From Candidula unifasciata (taxonomy: Eukaryota; Mollusca; Gastropoda; Stylommatophora; Geomitridae), in assembly GCA_905116865.2 (NCBI GenBank), contig CAJHNH020006612.1, positions 221,001 through 285,000 on the forward strand: a stretch of 64,000 bases of DNA, read 5' to 3'. The notes beneath the pieces are model-generated. The model was given only the letters and a program-made list of their open reading frames with translations. It was not told the origin of the DNA and searched no databases. Position 1 is the first letter of the stretch, and each line of letters begins with the position of its first letter. This document shows positions 48,801 to 53,419 of the stretch, in pieces. The position numbers and the translations under genes were made by a program.

Positions 48801-51086
48801 AGAAAGTTCTGGTTGTTTGTCCACTTATGGACTCAGTTTTTGTTGTAAAATCTGTTTTACAGATCTGGCTTATTCGAATGCAGACTTTTGGTTCCTTGCC
48901 TTTCAGACAAATGCACTCTGACCTCGAGGGAAGCTCCCAATTAGTTGACTCGTATGACATGCTTGTCAGGGAGGCAGTGGGTCCTTCTGTTTCTCTTCAT
49001 ATAAAGTACTTTTTTTTTCAGTGTCTCTGATATTTCTTTGTCCCATCTTCTGCATGGTTGACATCTGGCTGTGTTACCATTGTATTGGTATAAATTGTTA
49101 ATGAGTGCAGTTTATATAGAAAACAATACATTTTATTCTTTTTCTTTGCATTCATGGGCTCTAAACTTCAGCGGAAAGTTCTGGTTGTTCGTTCACTTCT
49201 GGACTCTAGTCCTGTTCCTGAATCTGAGTGTTGCATGCACATCTGTTTTACAAATGATTTATTTGTATGCAGACTTTTTGGTTTGTTGCCTCTAAGGCAG
49301 ATGTACTCCGACTTTAAAGGAAGCTCTCATTTAGCCCACTCCTATGACATGCTTTTGGTTGTCATTGGGTCTATTCATTTTTCTTCCCCCTTACAATGGG
49401 GCCCCAGAACCCAGGCTGGGAATACCTATTGAAGAGTGCTGGAAGAGGGGGGGGATGAGGAAACAAAAATAGAGGAGGAGGAGACACGCAGTACGTCACT
49501 AGTTGTCACAGAACACCCTGTTAATGTAGGAGGAGGAGACACGCAGTACGTCACTAGTTGTCACAGAACATCCTGTTAATGTAGGAGGAGGAGACACGCA
49601 GTACGTCACTAGTTGTCACAGAACACCCTGTTAATGTAGGAGGAGGAGACACGCAGTACTTCACTAGTTGTCACAGAACACCCTGTTAATGTAGGAGGAG
49701 GAGACACGCAGTACGTCACTAGTTGTCACAGAACACCCTGGAAATGTAGGAGGAGGAGACACGCAGTACGTCACTAGTTGTCACAGAACACCCTGTTAAT
49801 GTAGGAGGAGAAGACACGCAGTACGTCACTAGTTGTCACAGAACACCCTGGAAATGTAGGAGGAGGAGACACGCAGTACGTCACTAGTTGTCACAGAACA
49901 CCCTGGAAATGTAGGAGGAGGAGACACGCAGTACGTCACTAGTTGTCACAGAACATCCTGTTAATGTAGGAGGAGGAGACACGCAGTACGTCACTAGTTG
50001 TCACAGAACATCCTGTTAATGTAGGAGGAGGAGACACGCAGTACGTCACTAGTTGTCACAGAACATCCTGTTAATGTAGGAGGAGGAGACACGCAGTACG
50101 TCACTAGTTGTCACAGAACACCCTGTTAATGTAGGAGGAGGAGACACGCAGTACTTCACTAGTTGTCACAGAACACCCTGTTAATGTAGGAGGAGGAGAC
50201 ACGCAGTACTTCACTAGTTGTCACAGAACACCCTGTTAATGTAGGAGGAGGAGACACGCAGTACGTCACTAGTTGTCACAGAACACCCTGGAAATGTAGG
50301 AGGAGGAGACACGCAGTACGTCACTAGTTGTCACAGAACACCCTGTTAATGTAGGAGGAGAAGACACGCAGTACGTCACTAGTTGTCACAGAACACCCTG
50401 GAAATGTAGGAGGAGGAGACACGCAGTACGTCACTAGTTGTCACAGAACACCCTGGAAATGTAGGAGGAGGAGACACGCAGTACGTCACTAGTTGTCACA
50501 GAACACCCTGGAAATGTAGGAGGAGGAGACACGCAGTACTTCACTAGTTGTCACAGAACACCCTGGAAATGTAGGAGGATGAGACACGCAGTACTTCACT
50601 AGTTGTCACAGAACACCCTGGAAATGTAGGAGGAGAAGACACGCAGTACTCCACTAGTTGTCACAGAACACCCTGTTAATGTAGGAGGAGGAGACATACA
50701 GTACTTCACTAGTTGTCACAGAACACCCTGGAAATGTAGGAGGAGGAGACACGCAGTACGTCACTAGTTGTCACAGAACACCCTGTTAATGTAGGAGGAG
50801 AAGACACGCAGTACTCCACTAGTTGTCACAGAACACCCTGTTAATATCCTCACTAGTACTCAGTGAACTGACATCTTTTTATAATTTCATCATTTGTGTC
50901 CTCAGTCAAACAGCAGCCCAGATCAACAGCTTCCCTTCATCAGCAGATGCAGCAGTGACAGGCAGCCACATGCCAGCTCCACAGCTGCCACATGTGGGTG
51001 GGGCCCCAGCCACTTACAACCCAACTCCACCATCTGTCACAAATATGTACACCTCTCCACCCTCAAGGCAGACTCGTACGTTATAG
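20991..51086 (+). CDS. STAM: STAM, ESCRT-0 adaptor (16 coding exons, 526 aa, spans introns)
   Basis: Signal transducing adaptor molecule. In known members it pairs with HRS on early endosomes, binds ubiquitinated cargo and passes it to ESCRT-I. I joined exons 20991-21033, 23835-23919, 24995-25070, 25978-26076, 27533-27618, 29652-29715, 33244-33301, 35128-35279, 36422-36507, 37457-37560, 40468-40556, 42064-42154, 43483-43537, 46738-46918, 48493-48623 and 50906-51086. Their 1581 nt give 526 codons plus TAG, and all introns are GT-AG. Domains seen: VHS about 8-145; UIM about 164-179 ([16 protein letters not shown], with Ala171 and Ser175); SH3 about 220-276 (ALYDF 224-228, WW 254-255, PANFV 267-271); helical GAT-like region about 315-400; YxxL pair at Y382 and Y394; low-complexity tail to 526. 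Length is close to vertebrate STAM proteins. The start follows the family N-terminus MPLF and has A at -3. The HRS partnership is family knowledge, not visible here. The donor of exon 11 (GTTGGT) is weak. Alternative 3' exons cannot be excluded. Confidence 0.95.
21275..21530 (-). mobile_element. LINE C-terminal fragment (intron 1)
   Basis: Minus-strand reading [20 protein letters not shown] then [21 protein letters not shown]. This is the G-x-R-x-R-GRPTRRWxxD end of an RTE-like polymerase. A related piece lies at 41625-41780. Confidence 0.8.
22505..23070 (-). mobile_element. LINE reverse transcriptase fragment (intron 1)
   Basis: Minus-strand reading [17 protein letters not shown] then [20 protein letters not shown] and, after a [14 protein letters not shown]. 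These are the late RT motifs of an RTE-type endonuclease/RT LINE. It is interrupted at 22682-22820. Confidence 0.88.
22682..22820. mobile_element. piggyBac-type MITE, family P1, copy 1
   Basis: Ends CTCTTTGAGTCCCA and TGGGACTCAAAGAG, with TTAA on both sides (22678-22681 and 22821-22824). Inserted in the LINE fragment. 139 bp, non-coding. Confidence 0.92.
23628..23746 (+). repeat. RepA 3' fragment (intron 1)
   Basis: Starts at the internal hairpin phrase AGCCAGATCTGTAAAACAGA and runs to the GAAGAAGAAGAAG tail. Confidence 0.85.
23835..23919 (+). CDS. STAM: STAM exon 2 (VHS domain)
   Basis: Encodes [20 protein letters not shown] and the following residues. This is the most conserved stretch of the STAM VHS domain and the anchor that identified the gene. 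Acceptor ends CCCATAG; donor GTGAGT. Confidence 0.95.
24330..24420. repeat. CTT/CCT simple repeat
   Basis: Runs of CTT and CCT in intron 2. Non-coding. Confidence 0.9.
24664..24803. mobile_element. piggyBac-type MITE, family P1, copy 2 (intron 2)
   Basis: Diverged copy with GGTTTAAGCATCAGAGGCC, AGGAACCTATGAACATATGA and CTTGGGACTGAGTTAA. The left end is damaged. Confidence 0.75.
24995..25070 (+). CDS. STAM: STAM exon 3 (VHS domain)
   Basis: Encodes [20 protein letters not shown] followed by AMQALT, matching VHS helices 2-3. Acceptor TTCCACAG, donor GTAGGT. The exon ends on a codon boundary. Confidence 0.95.
25187..25320 (+). repeat. Interspersed repeat shared with 56441-56580 (intron 3)
   Basis: Shared phrases CAGAAGTTGGATGTGT, ATCGCAGCCATGCTGTAAAC and GATGAACACA. 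Family unknown. Confidence 0.75.
25329..25505. mobile_element. pogo/Tc1-like MITE (177 bp, intron 3)
   Basis: Ends GAGTAAAACCCTGTTATCATG and an inverse reading CAGTAAAACCTCATTAACATG. TA lies on both sides (25327-25328 and 25506-25507). This is the typical pogo/Tigger TIR form. Non-coding. Confidence 0.82.
25708..25785. repeat. About 25-bp tandem repeat, three copies (intron 3)
   Basis: Imperfect units built on TAGGCTGCA-ACAGTCGTGGGACC. Confidence 0.8.
25978..26076 (+). CDS. STAM: STAM exon 4 (VHS domain)
   Basis: Encodes 33 residues including [20 protein letters not shown], the hallmark VHS segment with the SNCG motif. Acceptor TCCGCAG, donor GTAGGC. Confidence 0.95.
26340..26610 (+). repeat. 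RepA copy (intron 4)
   Basis: Full-length but diverged copy, ending in a degraded GAAGAATAG tail. Confidence 0.82.
26801..27060 (-). mobile_element. LINE C-terminal fragment (intron 4)
   Basis: Minus-strand reading [20 protein letters not shown] then [20 protein letters not shown] and W-R-QTVKDGL matches the W-x-GHV-RM-D-R-PK end of RTE-type polymerases. Confidence 0.75.
27075..27170. repeat. Interspersed repeat shared with 13436-13545 (intron 4)
   Basis: See the partner entry. The two match over about 90 bp with scattered differences. Confidence 0.6.
27420..27451. repeat. Poly-T tract (intron 4)
   Basis: About 31 T in a row, roughly 80 bp before exon 5. It may be the tail of a minus-strand retroelement. 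Confidence 0.9.
27533..27618 (+). CDS. STAM: STAM exon 5 (VHS domain)
   Basis: Encodes [19 protein letters not shown] and on to the DDPAL segment, matching the last VHS helices. Donor GTAGAC. Codon 130 is split with exon 6. Confidence 0.93.
27999..28156 (+). mobile_element. LINE-A 3' tail (intron 5)
   Basis: Matches the end of the copy at 12082-12440, from ACATTAAGGCAAAC onward, and ends TTCTGGTGAACAAAAGAAGAAG. That terminus is close to the RepA terminus. Confidence 0.85.
28655..28830 (+). mobile_element. tRNA-like SINE head (intron 5)
   Basis: GGTATGGTGTCTGGCTCGAG then TCTTGGGTTCAAGCTCC resemble A and B boxes at normal spacing. An A-run ends the unit near 28817. Only one clear copy is seen. 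Confidence 0.5.
29140..29280 (-). mobile_element. tRNA-derived SINE fragment (intron 5)
   Basis: Minus-strand reading GACGTGGTTCAGTGGTTGGA then ACGGGTTTGATCTCC gives A and B boxes about 40 bp apart. No tail recognised. Confidence 0.6.
29284..29599. mobile_element. pogo/mariner-like MITE (316 bp, intron 5)
   Basis: Ends CACCTTCTCCACGATTTATG and an inverse reading CACAGGCTCTCCTTGACTTA, with TA on both sides. CGACTTACGACC phrases lie inside. It ends about 50 bp before STAM exon 6. Confidence 0.75.
29652..29715 (+). CDS. STAM: STAM exon 6 (end of VHS domain)
   Basis: Encodes [22 protein letters not shown], the end of VHS helix 8 and the following linker. Acceptor TTCCACAG, donor GTGAGT. It lies about 50 bp after a MITE (29284-29599). 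Confidence 0.93.
29772..29960 (+). mobile_element. SINE family S3 fragment (intron 6)
   Basis: Shares ATGGCTGCGTTGTTTG and AGAGA-CAA-CCATATG-GATAAAA with the better copy at 56683-56870. Confidence 0.65.
30190..30478 (+). repeat. RepA copy (intron 6)
   Basis: Well-kept full-length copy from CTTGTGGGTTCCGGGG to GGTGAACGGGGAGAACAAA. Confidence 0.9.
30640..31665. other. Unrecognised stretch in intron 6
   Basis: 30950-31115 is an imperfect repeat of GACAGGCCAGAGGATA-type phrases. 31156-31371 is an open frame of 71 codons with an acidic end ([12 protein letters not shown]). I cannot name it. It could be a retroelement tail or chance. Confidence 0.35.
31670..32172 (+). mobile_element. Decayed LINE C-terminal fragment (intron 6)
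   Basis: Broken frames give CDKYDRTWE and [16 protein letters not shown], a zinc-knuckle-like end of a LINE. It closes with GCGAATGAAAGAAGAAG. The phrase GGTGCTGAAGTC-GAGGCAACC is shared with 55950-56000. Confidence 0.65.
32280..32558 (+). repeat. RepA copy (intron 6)
   Basis: Full-length with a small deletion before AGTGAATCAG. The tail is GAACGCGAAGAAGAAGAAG. Confidence 0.9.
32700..33057 (+). mobile_element. LINE reverse transcriptase C-terminus (intron 6)
   Basis: Open frame [20 protein letters not shown] then [20 protein letters not shown] and [20 protein letters not shown]. Classic RTE-type end with stop, then a (TGAA)n tail at 33038-33057. 5'-truncated, frame intact. Confidence 0.88.
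33244..33301 (+). CDS. STAM: STAM exon 7 (start of UIM)
   Basis: Encodes [19 protein letters not shown]. The acidic EEED block opens the ubiquitin-interacting motif, which is completed in exon 8. Acceptor after a T-rich tract ending TTTATAG; donor GTAGGT. Confidence 0.93.
33345..33650 (+). mobile_element. tRNA-derived SINE (family S1, intron 7)
   Basis: Plus-strand partner of 6443-6715. The head CATTAGCGCAGTCAATAGG is A-box-like and a B-box-like phrase follows. Inside are GGTACCAGAGTTAACACT and GGAGGAACGTCGCTGTAGCT. Confidence 0.82.
34027..34190 (+). repeat. RepA 3' two-thirds (intron 7)
   Basis: Starts at ATCTGCCTGAGAGGCAAGG and runs to GGTGAACATGAAGAAG. Confidence 0.87.
34872..35085 (-). 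mobile_element. SINE family S2 fragment (intron 7)
   Basis: Core matches 12868 and 46975. The minus-strand phrase GTGGGTTCAAATCGG lies where a B box belongs. Ends about 40 bp before exon 8. Confidence 0.65.
35128..35279 (+). CDS. STAM: STAM exon 8 (UIM and linker)
   Basis: Encodes AIALSLQQE, the hydrophobic-Ala-Ser core of the UIM, then a Ser/Gly-rich linker ending HKEIRK just before the SH3 domain. The donor GTCATA is weak. Two diverged copies of the exon end and donor region lie in the next intron (see findings). Confidence 0.92.
35336..35420. repeat. CTT/CCT simple repeat (intron 8)
   Basis: Pyrimidine-only run starting 57 bp after the exon 8 donor. Confidence 0.92.
35586..36335 (+). repeat. 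Two decayed copies of exon 8 end and donor region (intron 8)
   Basis: 35586-35660 and 36247-36335 resemble the last 60 bp of exon 8 and the first 35 bp of its intron. The second still reads SHKKIRK followed by GTAACA and is preceded by TTTCTTACAG, but has a stop in the matching frame. Confidence 0.6.
35896..36082 (-). repeat. RepA 3' part (minus, intron 8)
   Basis: CTTCTTCTTCTTGTTCACCGG start and inverse marks as in other copies. Confidence 0.85.
36422..36507 (+). CDS. STAM: STAM exon 9 (SH3, first half)
   Basis: Encodes [20 protein letters not shown] followed by ELICVLDDG. The ALYDF motif, the acidic RT loop and the LTFKAGE strand are diagnostic of an SH3 domain. Donor GTGAGT. Confidence 0.96.
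36813..36848. repeat. Poly-C tract of 36 bases (intron 9)
   Basis: Unbroken C run. The length may be uncertain in the assembly. Confidence 0.9.
37000..37330 (-). mobile_element. Possible LINE C-terminal fragment (intron 9)
   Basis: Minus-strand reading near 37220 gives a [14 protein letters not shown] string (inverse of CTTTCTTGGTCTGCCTCTTC). Decayed. Confidence 0.45.
37457..37560 (+). CDS. STAM: STAM exon 10 (SH3, second half)
   Basis: Encodes [20 protein letters not shown] then VTADLTAEV. It contains the WW pair of the peptide-binding groove, the G-LFPANFV strand, and the VTADLTAE segment typical of STAM. Acceptor TTGTTCCAG, donor GTGGGT. Confidence 0.96.
37812..38010 (+). mobile_element. 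Possible hAT transposase remnant (intron 10)
   Basis: CAGCGATTCTCAAACTGGG looks like a hAT terminus. 120 bp on, a frame reads [20 protein letters not shown] then [17 protein letters not shown], close to the FW-x-V-x-x-E-x-P-I-x-x-x-A pattern near the C-terminus of ZBED5-like hAT proteins. Confidence 0.45.
38270..38392 (+). mobile_element. SINE family S2 fragment at the start of the 65-bp array
   Basis: AAATGGGTACCAGGCAATTT then TCCTGGGAAGGAAAGATGG match the S2 core. The fragment runs into the first minisatellite unit without a gap. Confidence 0.65.
38391..40073. repeat. 65-bp minisatellite, 26 copies (intron 10)
   Basis: Unit starts TGAATCTAGCCTTAAGTGC and ends GACCTGCTTGAGTATG. Units differ by only one or two changes (GGCGTG/GGTGTG, AGGGAC/AGGAAC). 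It ends about 395 bp before exon 11. Confidence 0.97.
40235..40440 (+). repeat. RepA partial copy (intron 10)
   Basis: From GGGTAGACCCACAGCCTACC to AAGTAGACAAACAACC, without the 3' tail. It ends about 27 bp before STAM exon 11. Confidence 0.8.
40468..40556 (+). CDS. STAM: STAM exon 11 (linker after SH3)
   Basis: Encodes [20 protein letters not shown] then an acidic [10 protein letters not shown] run. It matches the STAM linker EKK-VQF-x-x-x-VQV. A partial RepA copy ends about 30 bp upstream. The donor GTTGGT is weak. Confidence 0.9.
40594..40800. mobile_element. SPIN-like non-autonomous hAT element (207 bp, intron 11)
   Basis: Ends CAGCGGTTCTCAATCTGTGG and AGGTTGAGAACCACTG, with inner marks GTTGAACGACCC, CAGGGGTCACCTAA, ACCATCGGAAAACACATAT and GGGTCACCACAACAT. 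They match the SPIN (Space Invaders) hAT MITE as I remember it. The 8-bp flanks GTCTAAGA and GTCTTAGA fit a hAT duplication with one change. An 18-G run (about) lies inside. Confidence 0.88.
40915..41610 (+). repeat. RepA copy split by a LINE (intron 11)
   Basis: The RepA halves 40915-41114 and 41547-41610 flank a 432-bp LINE fragment. The host copy resumes at GTGAATGAATAACCAGAAC. Confidence 0.85.
41115..41546 (+). mobile_element. 5'-truncated LINE tail nested in RepA (intron 11)
   Basis: Reads [20 protein letters not shown] then [20 protein letters not shown] and [20 protein letters not shown], to a stop and a GAAGAAGAA tail. The frame is open. An 11-bp duplication GTGAATGAATA flanks it (41104-41114 and 41547-41557). 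About 93 percent like the copy at 60369. Confidence 0.93.
41625..41780 (-). mobile_element. LINE C-terminal fragment (intron 11)
   Basis: Diverged minus-strand match to 21275-21530, starting CATCATCATGTGGC at the low end. Non-coding now. Confidence 0.65.
41770..42018 (+). repeat. RepA copy, diverged (intron 11)
   Basis: Marks AACCAGAACTTTATGCCGGA and GGTGAACTTGAAG. It ends about 45 bp before STAM exon 12. Confidence 0.8.
42064..42154 (+). CDS. STAM: STAM exon 12 (GAT-like helical region)
   Basis: Encodes [20 protein letters not shown] then [10 protein letters not shown]. The pattern fits the STAM helical core that pairs with HRS (family knowledge). Acceptor TTAACCAG, donor GTAAGA. Confidence 0.92.
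42308..42480 (+). mobile_element. LINE C-terminal fragment (intron 12)
   Basis: Plus-strand match to the 21275-21530 family: AGCAGAAGGCATGGTACCTGG then GGGCAGAGGCCGACC. Frames broken. Confidence 0.65.
42840..43425 (-). mobile_element. LINE reverse transcriptase fragment (intron 12)
   Basis: Minus-strand reading [20 protein letters not shown] then [20 protein letters not shown] and further on [18 protein letters not shown]. This is the WTLT-x15-EMRCLRR-x-x-G motif of RTE-type LINEs, with shifts. Confidence 0.75.
43483..43537 (+). CDS. STAM: STAM exon 13 (GAT-like helical region)
   Basis: Encodes [18 protein letters not shown], matching the C-x-x-MGP-ID motif of the family. Acceptor after a T-rich tract; donor GTAGGT. 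Codon 363 is split with exon 14 across an intron that carries two minisatellites. Confidence 0.92.
43620..43800 (+). repeat. RepA, strongly diverged (intron 13)
   Basis: AGTCCCCGTAACAATGTTGA then CTAATTAGGGGTATCTCCTT and GAGAGGGACAACA keep the RepA order. Confidence 0.6.
44091..45850. repeat. 25/28-bp minisatellite, about 65 copies (intron 13)
   Basis: Units CATGCTTCCCCATAGCACAG-TATAA (25 bp) and a 28-bp form with GGCTC inserted. There is no stop in any minus frame, so all three minus frames stay open for 480-675 codons, repeating MLYCAMGK and VILCYGE. A variant unit pair (CCTCCCC then CCCCCCGTAGCACGG) recurs at about 44740 and 45800. Not a gene. Confidence 0.97.
45854..46690. repeat. 62-bp minisatellite, about 10 copies, broken by a SINE (intron 13)
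   Basis: Unit TGTTTGTGGAGGCAGAAGGT, then TAAGTATTAGAACCAGTCTC, then ACACACCAGTGCAGGAATTATA. Four copies stand left and five right of a SINE at 46127-46353. It ends about 48 bp before STAM exon 14. Confidence 0.95.
46127..46353 (-). mobile_element. SINE family S2 inserted in the 62-bp array (intron 13)
   Basis: A/T-rich edge at the left, core with TTTACTTTCCCAGGACAGCC, and a right end cut at a B-box-like GGTTTCGATG. About 80 percent like 46975-47265. Confidence 0.8.
46738..46918 (+). CDS. STAM: STAM exon 14 (helix end, ITAM-like pair)
   Basis: Starts [20 protein letters not shown], then [14 protein letters not shown]. Residues Y382-x-x-L385 and Y394-x-x-L397 are separated by eight residues, which fits an ITAM spacing. 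The rest is a Met/Gly/Pro-rich tail. Acceptor TTTCCAG, donor GTAATG. Confidence 0.94.
46975..47265 (-). mobile_element. SINE family S2, best copy (intron 14)
   Basis: The minus-strand head reads GATGATGTGGCTAAGGCATT then, after 35 bp, CCCCGATCGAAACCC. These are A- and B-box-like phrases. The core and tail as in other copies. Confidence 0.8.
47640..48116 (+). mobile_element. LINE-A 3' end (intron 14)
   Basis: Shifted frames read [20 protein letters not shown] then [20 protein letters not shown] and [10 protein letters not shown]. Longer than the other LINE-A copies, with stops. Ends GAAGAAGAAAG. Confidence 0.82.
48493..48623 (+). CDS. STAM: STAM exon 15 (low-complexity tail)
   Basis: Encodes a Ser/His/Gly/Asn-rich stretch beginning [14 protein letters not shown]. 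There are no domains, as expected for the STAM tail. Acceptor TTTTTTAG, donor GTACGT. Assigned by phase, splice sites and composition. Confidence 0.85.
48755..48990 (-). repeat. RepA copy (minus, intron 15)
   Basis: Inverse marks GTTCTGGTTGTTTGTCCAC and TCTGTTTTACAGATCTGGC. The tail is degraded. Confidence 0.83.
49139..49420 (-). repeat. RepA copy (minus, intron 15)
   Basis: From TTCTTTTTCTTTGCATTCATG to GGGGCCCCAGAACCCA. Diverged copy. Confidence 0.83.
49474..50849. repeat. 55-bp minisatellite, 25 copies (intron 15)
   Basis: Unit GTAGGAGGAGGAGACACGCA, then GTACGTCACTAGTTGTCACA, then GAACACCCTGTTAAT. Variant states (TTAAT/GAAAT, ACGTC/ACTTC, GAG/AAG, ACACC/ACATC) let units be told apart. 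Units 4-8 repeat as units 14-18. It ends 56 bp before the exon 16 acceptor region. Confidence 0.97.
50906..51086 (+). CDS. STAM: STAM exon 16 (C-terminus and stop)
   Basis: Encodes a Pro/Ala/Thr-rich tail that ends [10 protein letters not shown] and a TAG at 51084. Acceptor GTCCTCAG lies 56 bp after the end of a 25-copy, 55-bp minisatellite. Phase fits exon 15 exactly. A different terminal exon in some transcripts is possible. Confidence 0.85.
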
Positions 51087-52170
51087 TAAAACCTAGGGAC
51101 AGTGCTGCATTTAGGCATAAGCTAACTAAGCTGCAACTAAGGGCCTCGATTCTACAGGAGCGTCAACAATTCCTATATTTTCTGTGTTCACAAATGCAAT
51201 TTTATTTTAATAGAACCTTTAAGAGGATTATGTATGCTAATTTGTGTGATTTTGCAGACATATTCTGTATTATTTATGTTACTAAAAATCAAACGGCAAT
51301 GTATTTACATCATCCATATATTTAAAAGTCCAAAACTAAAACTATGGTGGTCTCGAGAAGGGGAAAGAAACACCAGATCTTGATGGGACAGTGTGCATTG
51401 GAGCAGGTCAACCAATTCAAATACCTTGGAGTTGTATTCGACCAAAACAGAGACATTGAGACTGAGCTGGCTACAAACAAAGCAACTGCTGGGAGACTCT
51501 TCCAGGCCATAAACCGAGGGTTTCTTAGCAAAAGAGAAATTGGCAAGAGGACGAAAATGGCTGTTTACCACTCTACTTATGTGTCAGTCCTGACCTATGG
51601 GTGTGAGTCATGGGCAATGACAACAGCTCACAGAAGCCAGCTGCAGGCCTTGGAAATGAGATATCAGAGAAAGGTGGTCCAAGTGACAAGAAGGGACAAA
51701 GTCCGCAATCAGACAATACATCAAGATCTTGATACCAAGTCCTTACAAACCCGAGTGGATCAGTCACATTTACGTTGGTTTGGACATGTATGCAGAATGG
51801 GAGAAAATCGGCCATCATGGCAGGCATGGGAGGCTAAGAACCAGGGAACCAGACCTCCAGCACGACCCAGGGTCCGCTGGGAAGACAACATCCGCCAGTC
51901 CCTAACTGTCAGAGGACTGGAATGGAACAAAGCCAGAAAGAAAACTGCTGATGGAGACATCTGGTGATCTCTCTGGCAAACCTTTACACCCCAATGTATA
52001 AGAGGAGCAACTGAGTAAGTAAGTATATATTTTAAAGTTTAGTGTGTATGTGTGTTGATGAGAACAGAGAGCAATGGAGGACTTGTAACTACTGATGCGT
52101 TCATCGTGAAATCCAACGATAGTATTTTTTTATTATAACTTGTTCTGTGTGTAAATAAATGTCATTTGGT
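51087..52170 (+). other. STAM 3' UTR candidate containing a LINE tail
   Basis: No AATAAA is seen between the stop and 51325. The first clear AATAAA (52154-52159) lies after a LINE fragment that covers 51326-52024. If that signal is used, the LINE is part of the STAM 3' UTR. This is inferred from position only. Confidence 0.4.
51326..52024 (+). mobile_element. LINE RT C-terminal part, still open (after STAM)
   Basis: A 207-codon open frame reads KTKTMVVSRRGKKHQILMGQ, then NQFKYLGVVFDQNRD, VLTYGCESWAMTTAHRSQLQ, LRWFGHVCRMGENRPSW and ARPRVRWEDNIRQSLTVRGL. These are RT motif 7 and the usual C-terminal end of RTE-type LINEs. Tail (GTAA)n. Young by its intact frame. Confidence 0.92.
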
Positions 52171-52373
52171 GTGTTAATGCCATGGAATATTTTGCATGTT
52201 GCTTTATCTGGGCCTCTAATGTTGACAGTAATTCCTGAAAATGTGTTTTTTTCCCTCAGTGTTTGTTGCGTGATGGTATTTTATTTATTGATTCATCAAT
52301 ATCATTTATTATCATCTGGAGCATAGGGTGAGAAATAGCAGGGGCATTGCACATACCAGTACATTGGTCTGGG

Positions 52374-52655
52374 TTCTTCTGCTTCTTCTTCTCCTGTGTT
52401 CGCTGGCTGTAAGCTCTGGCGGAAAGTCCTAGTTGTTGGTCCATTTGGGCTTTGTGCCAGGGCCTGAGTTTTGCATGTACATTCATTTCACTGGCTTATT
52501 TGTGTGCAGTTGGTTGTTCCTGTTGCTCAGGCAGATGCACTACGACTTCGAAGGAAGTCCCCAGTTAGTCGACTCTTACGACATGTTTGCTGGGAAGGCA
52601 GTGGGTCTATTCTTGTTTTCCCCACAAAAGGTCCCAAAACCCACACGGGGAGGTC
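52374..52655 (-). repeat. RepA copy (minus)
   Basis: From TTCTTCTGCTTCTTCTTCTC to CCCACACGGGGAGG with good internal marks. Confidence 0.88.
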
Positions 52656-52857
52656 TGGATTCAGACCTCTTTGAAATTCCAGAGAACCGGTAGAAAGAAA
52701 TTCATCGGCAAATGAAGGTCCAGTTTGTTAATGCATGCCTGTCTGTGCCGCAGGTGTGTATGTGTGCAATAGAATGTTTTAAGATGGCAGGACTTTGGTG
52801 ACAGACTGTAGATGACCATGTCAGGCGCCCGTAGAGCAGGGGGCGATTCAGCTGGGG

Positions 52858-53080
52858 GCCCACGGGTTCCGGGGCCACATTATGGGGAACAAAAAGTATA
52901 GACCCGTTGTTCATTAACTAGTATTTTGTAGGAGAAGACTAATTAGAAATGTATAGTGCACCTGCATAAGAGGCAAGGAACCAACAGTTTGCATACTAAT
53001 AAGCCATATCTGTGAAATGGATGTGCACACAGAACTCAGGATCAAAAACAGTCCAAAAGTCGATGAACAATCAGAATTGC
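52858..53080 (+). repeat. RepA copy without 3' tail
   Basis: From CCCACGGGTTCCGGGGCC to GATGAACAATCAGAATT. The GAA tail is lost. Confidence 0.82.
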
Positions 53081-53244
53081 CAGTTCTTTTGTATTAATAA
53101 TCTTTACATGCTGGGCTCAGGCCTGTGAAATCTCCCATTTTCAAAATGTAGGCCCTTGAGTAAACTTAGTTGATAGCCCCGCTGCAGCGTAAGCTGTCAT
53201 GGCACCCACCCTTGCTGACACTTGGTGCTGCTGTAGCACATCGT

Positions 53245-53349
53245 GGATGATGTGGTGCCCTGAATCTTGACTGATGTGGTGCCCTGAATCTTGACTGATG
53301 TGGTGCCCTGAATCTTGACTGATGTGGTGCCCTGAATCTTGACTGATGT
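53245..53349. repeat. 24-bp tandem repeat, four copies
   Basis: Unit TGATGTGGTGCCCTGAATCT-TGAC, identical in the central copies. Confidence 0.95.
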
Positions 53350-53419
53350 GCAGCAAAGTTACTCACCGGCTGCAGTTGATATTGGGTTCACTTCTCGGAG
53401 TGCCTGACCCGGGCCATAC

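Noticed and set aside
49474..50849. CRISPR-like or satellite centromere array
   Set aside because: Direct tandem units without spacers, only 1.4 kb long and inside an intron. An ordinary minisatellite.
50894..51325. 143-codon frame overlapping the last STAM exon
   Set aside because: It is a shifted reading of exon 16 and the sequence after it. The phase-consistent STAM frame ends at 51086.
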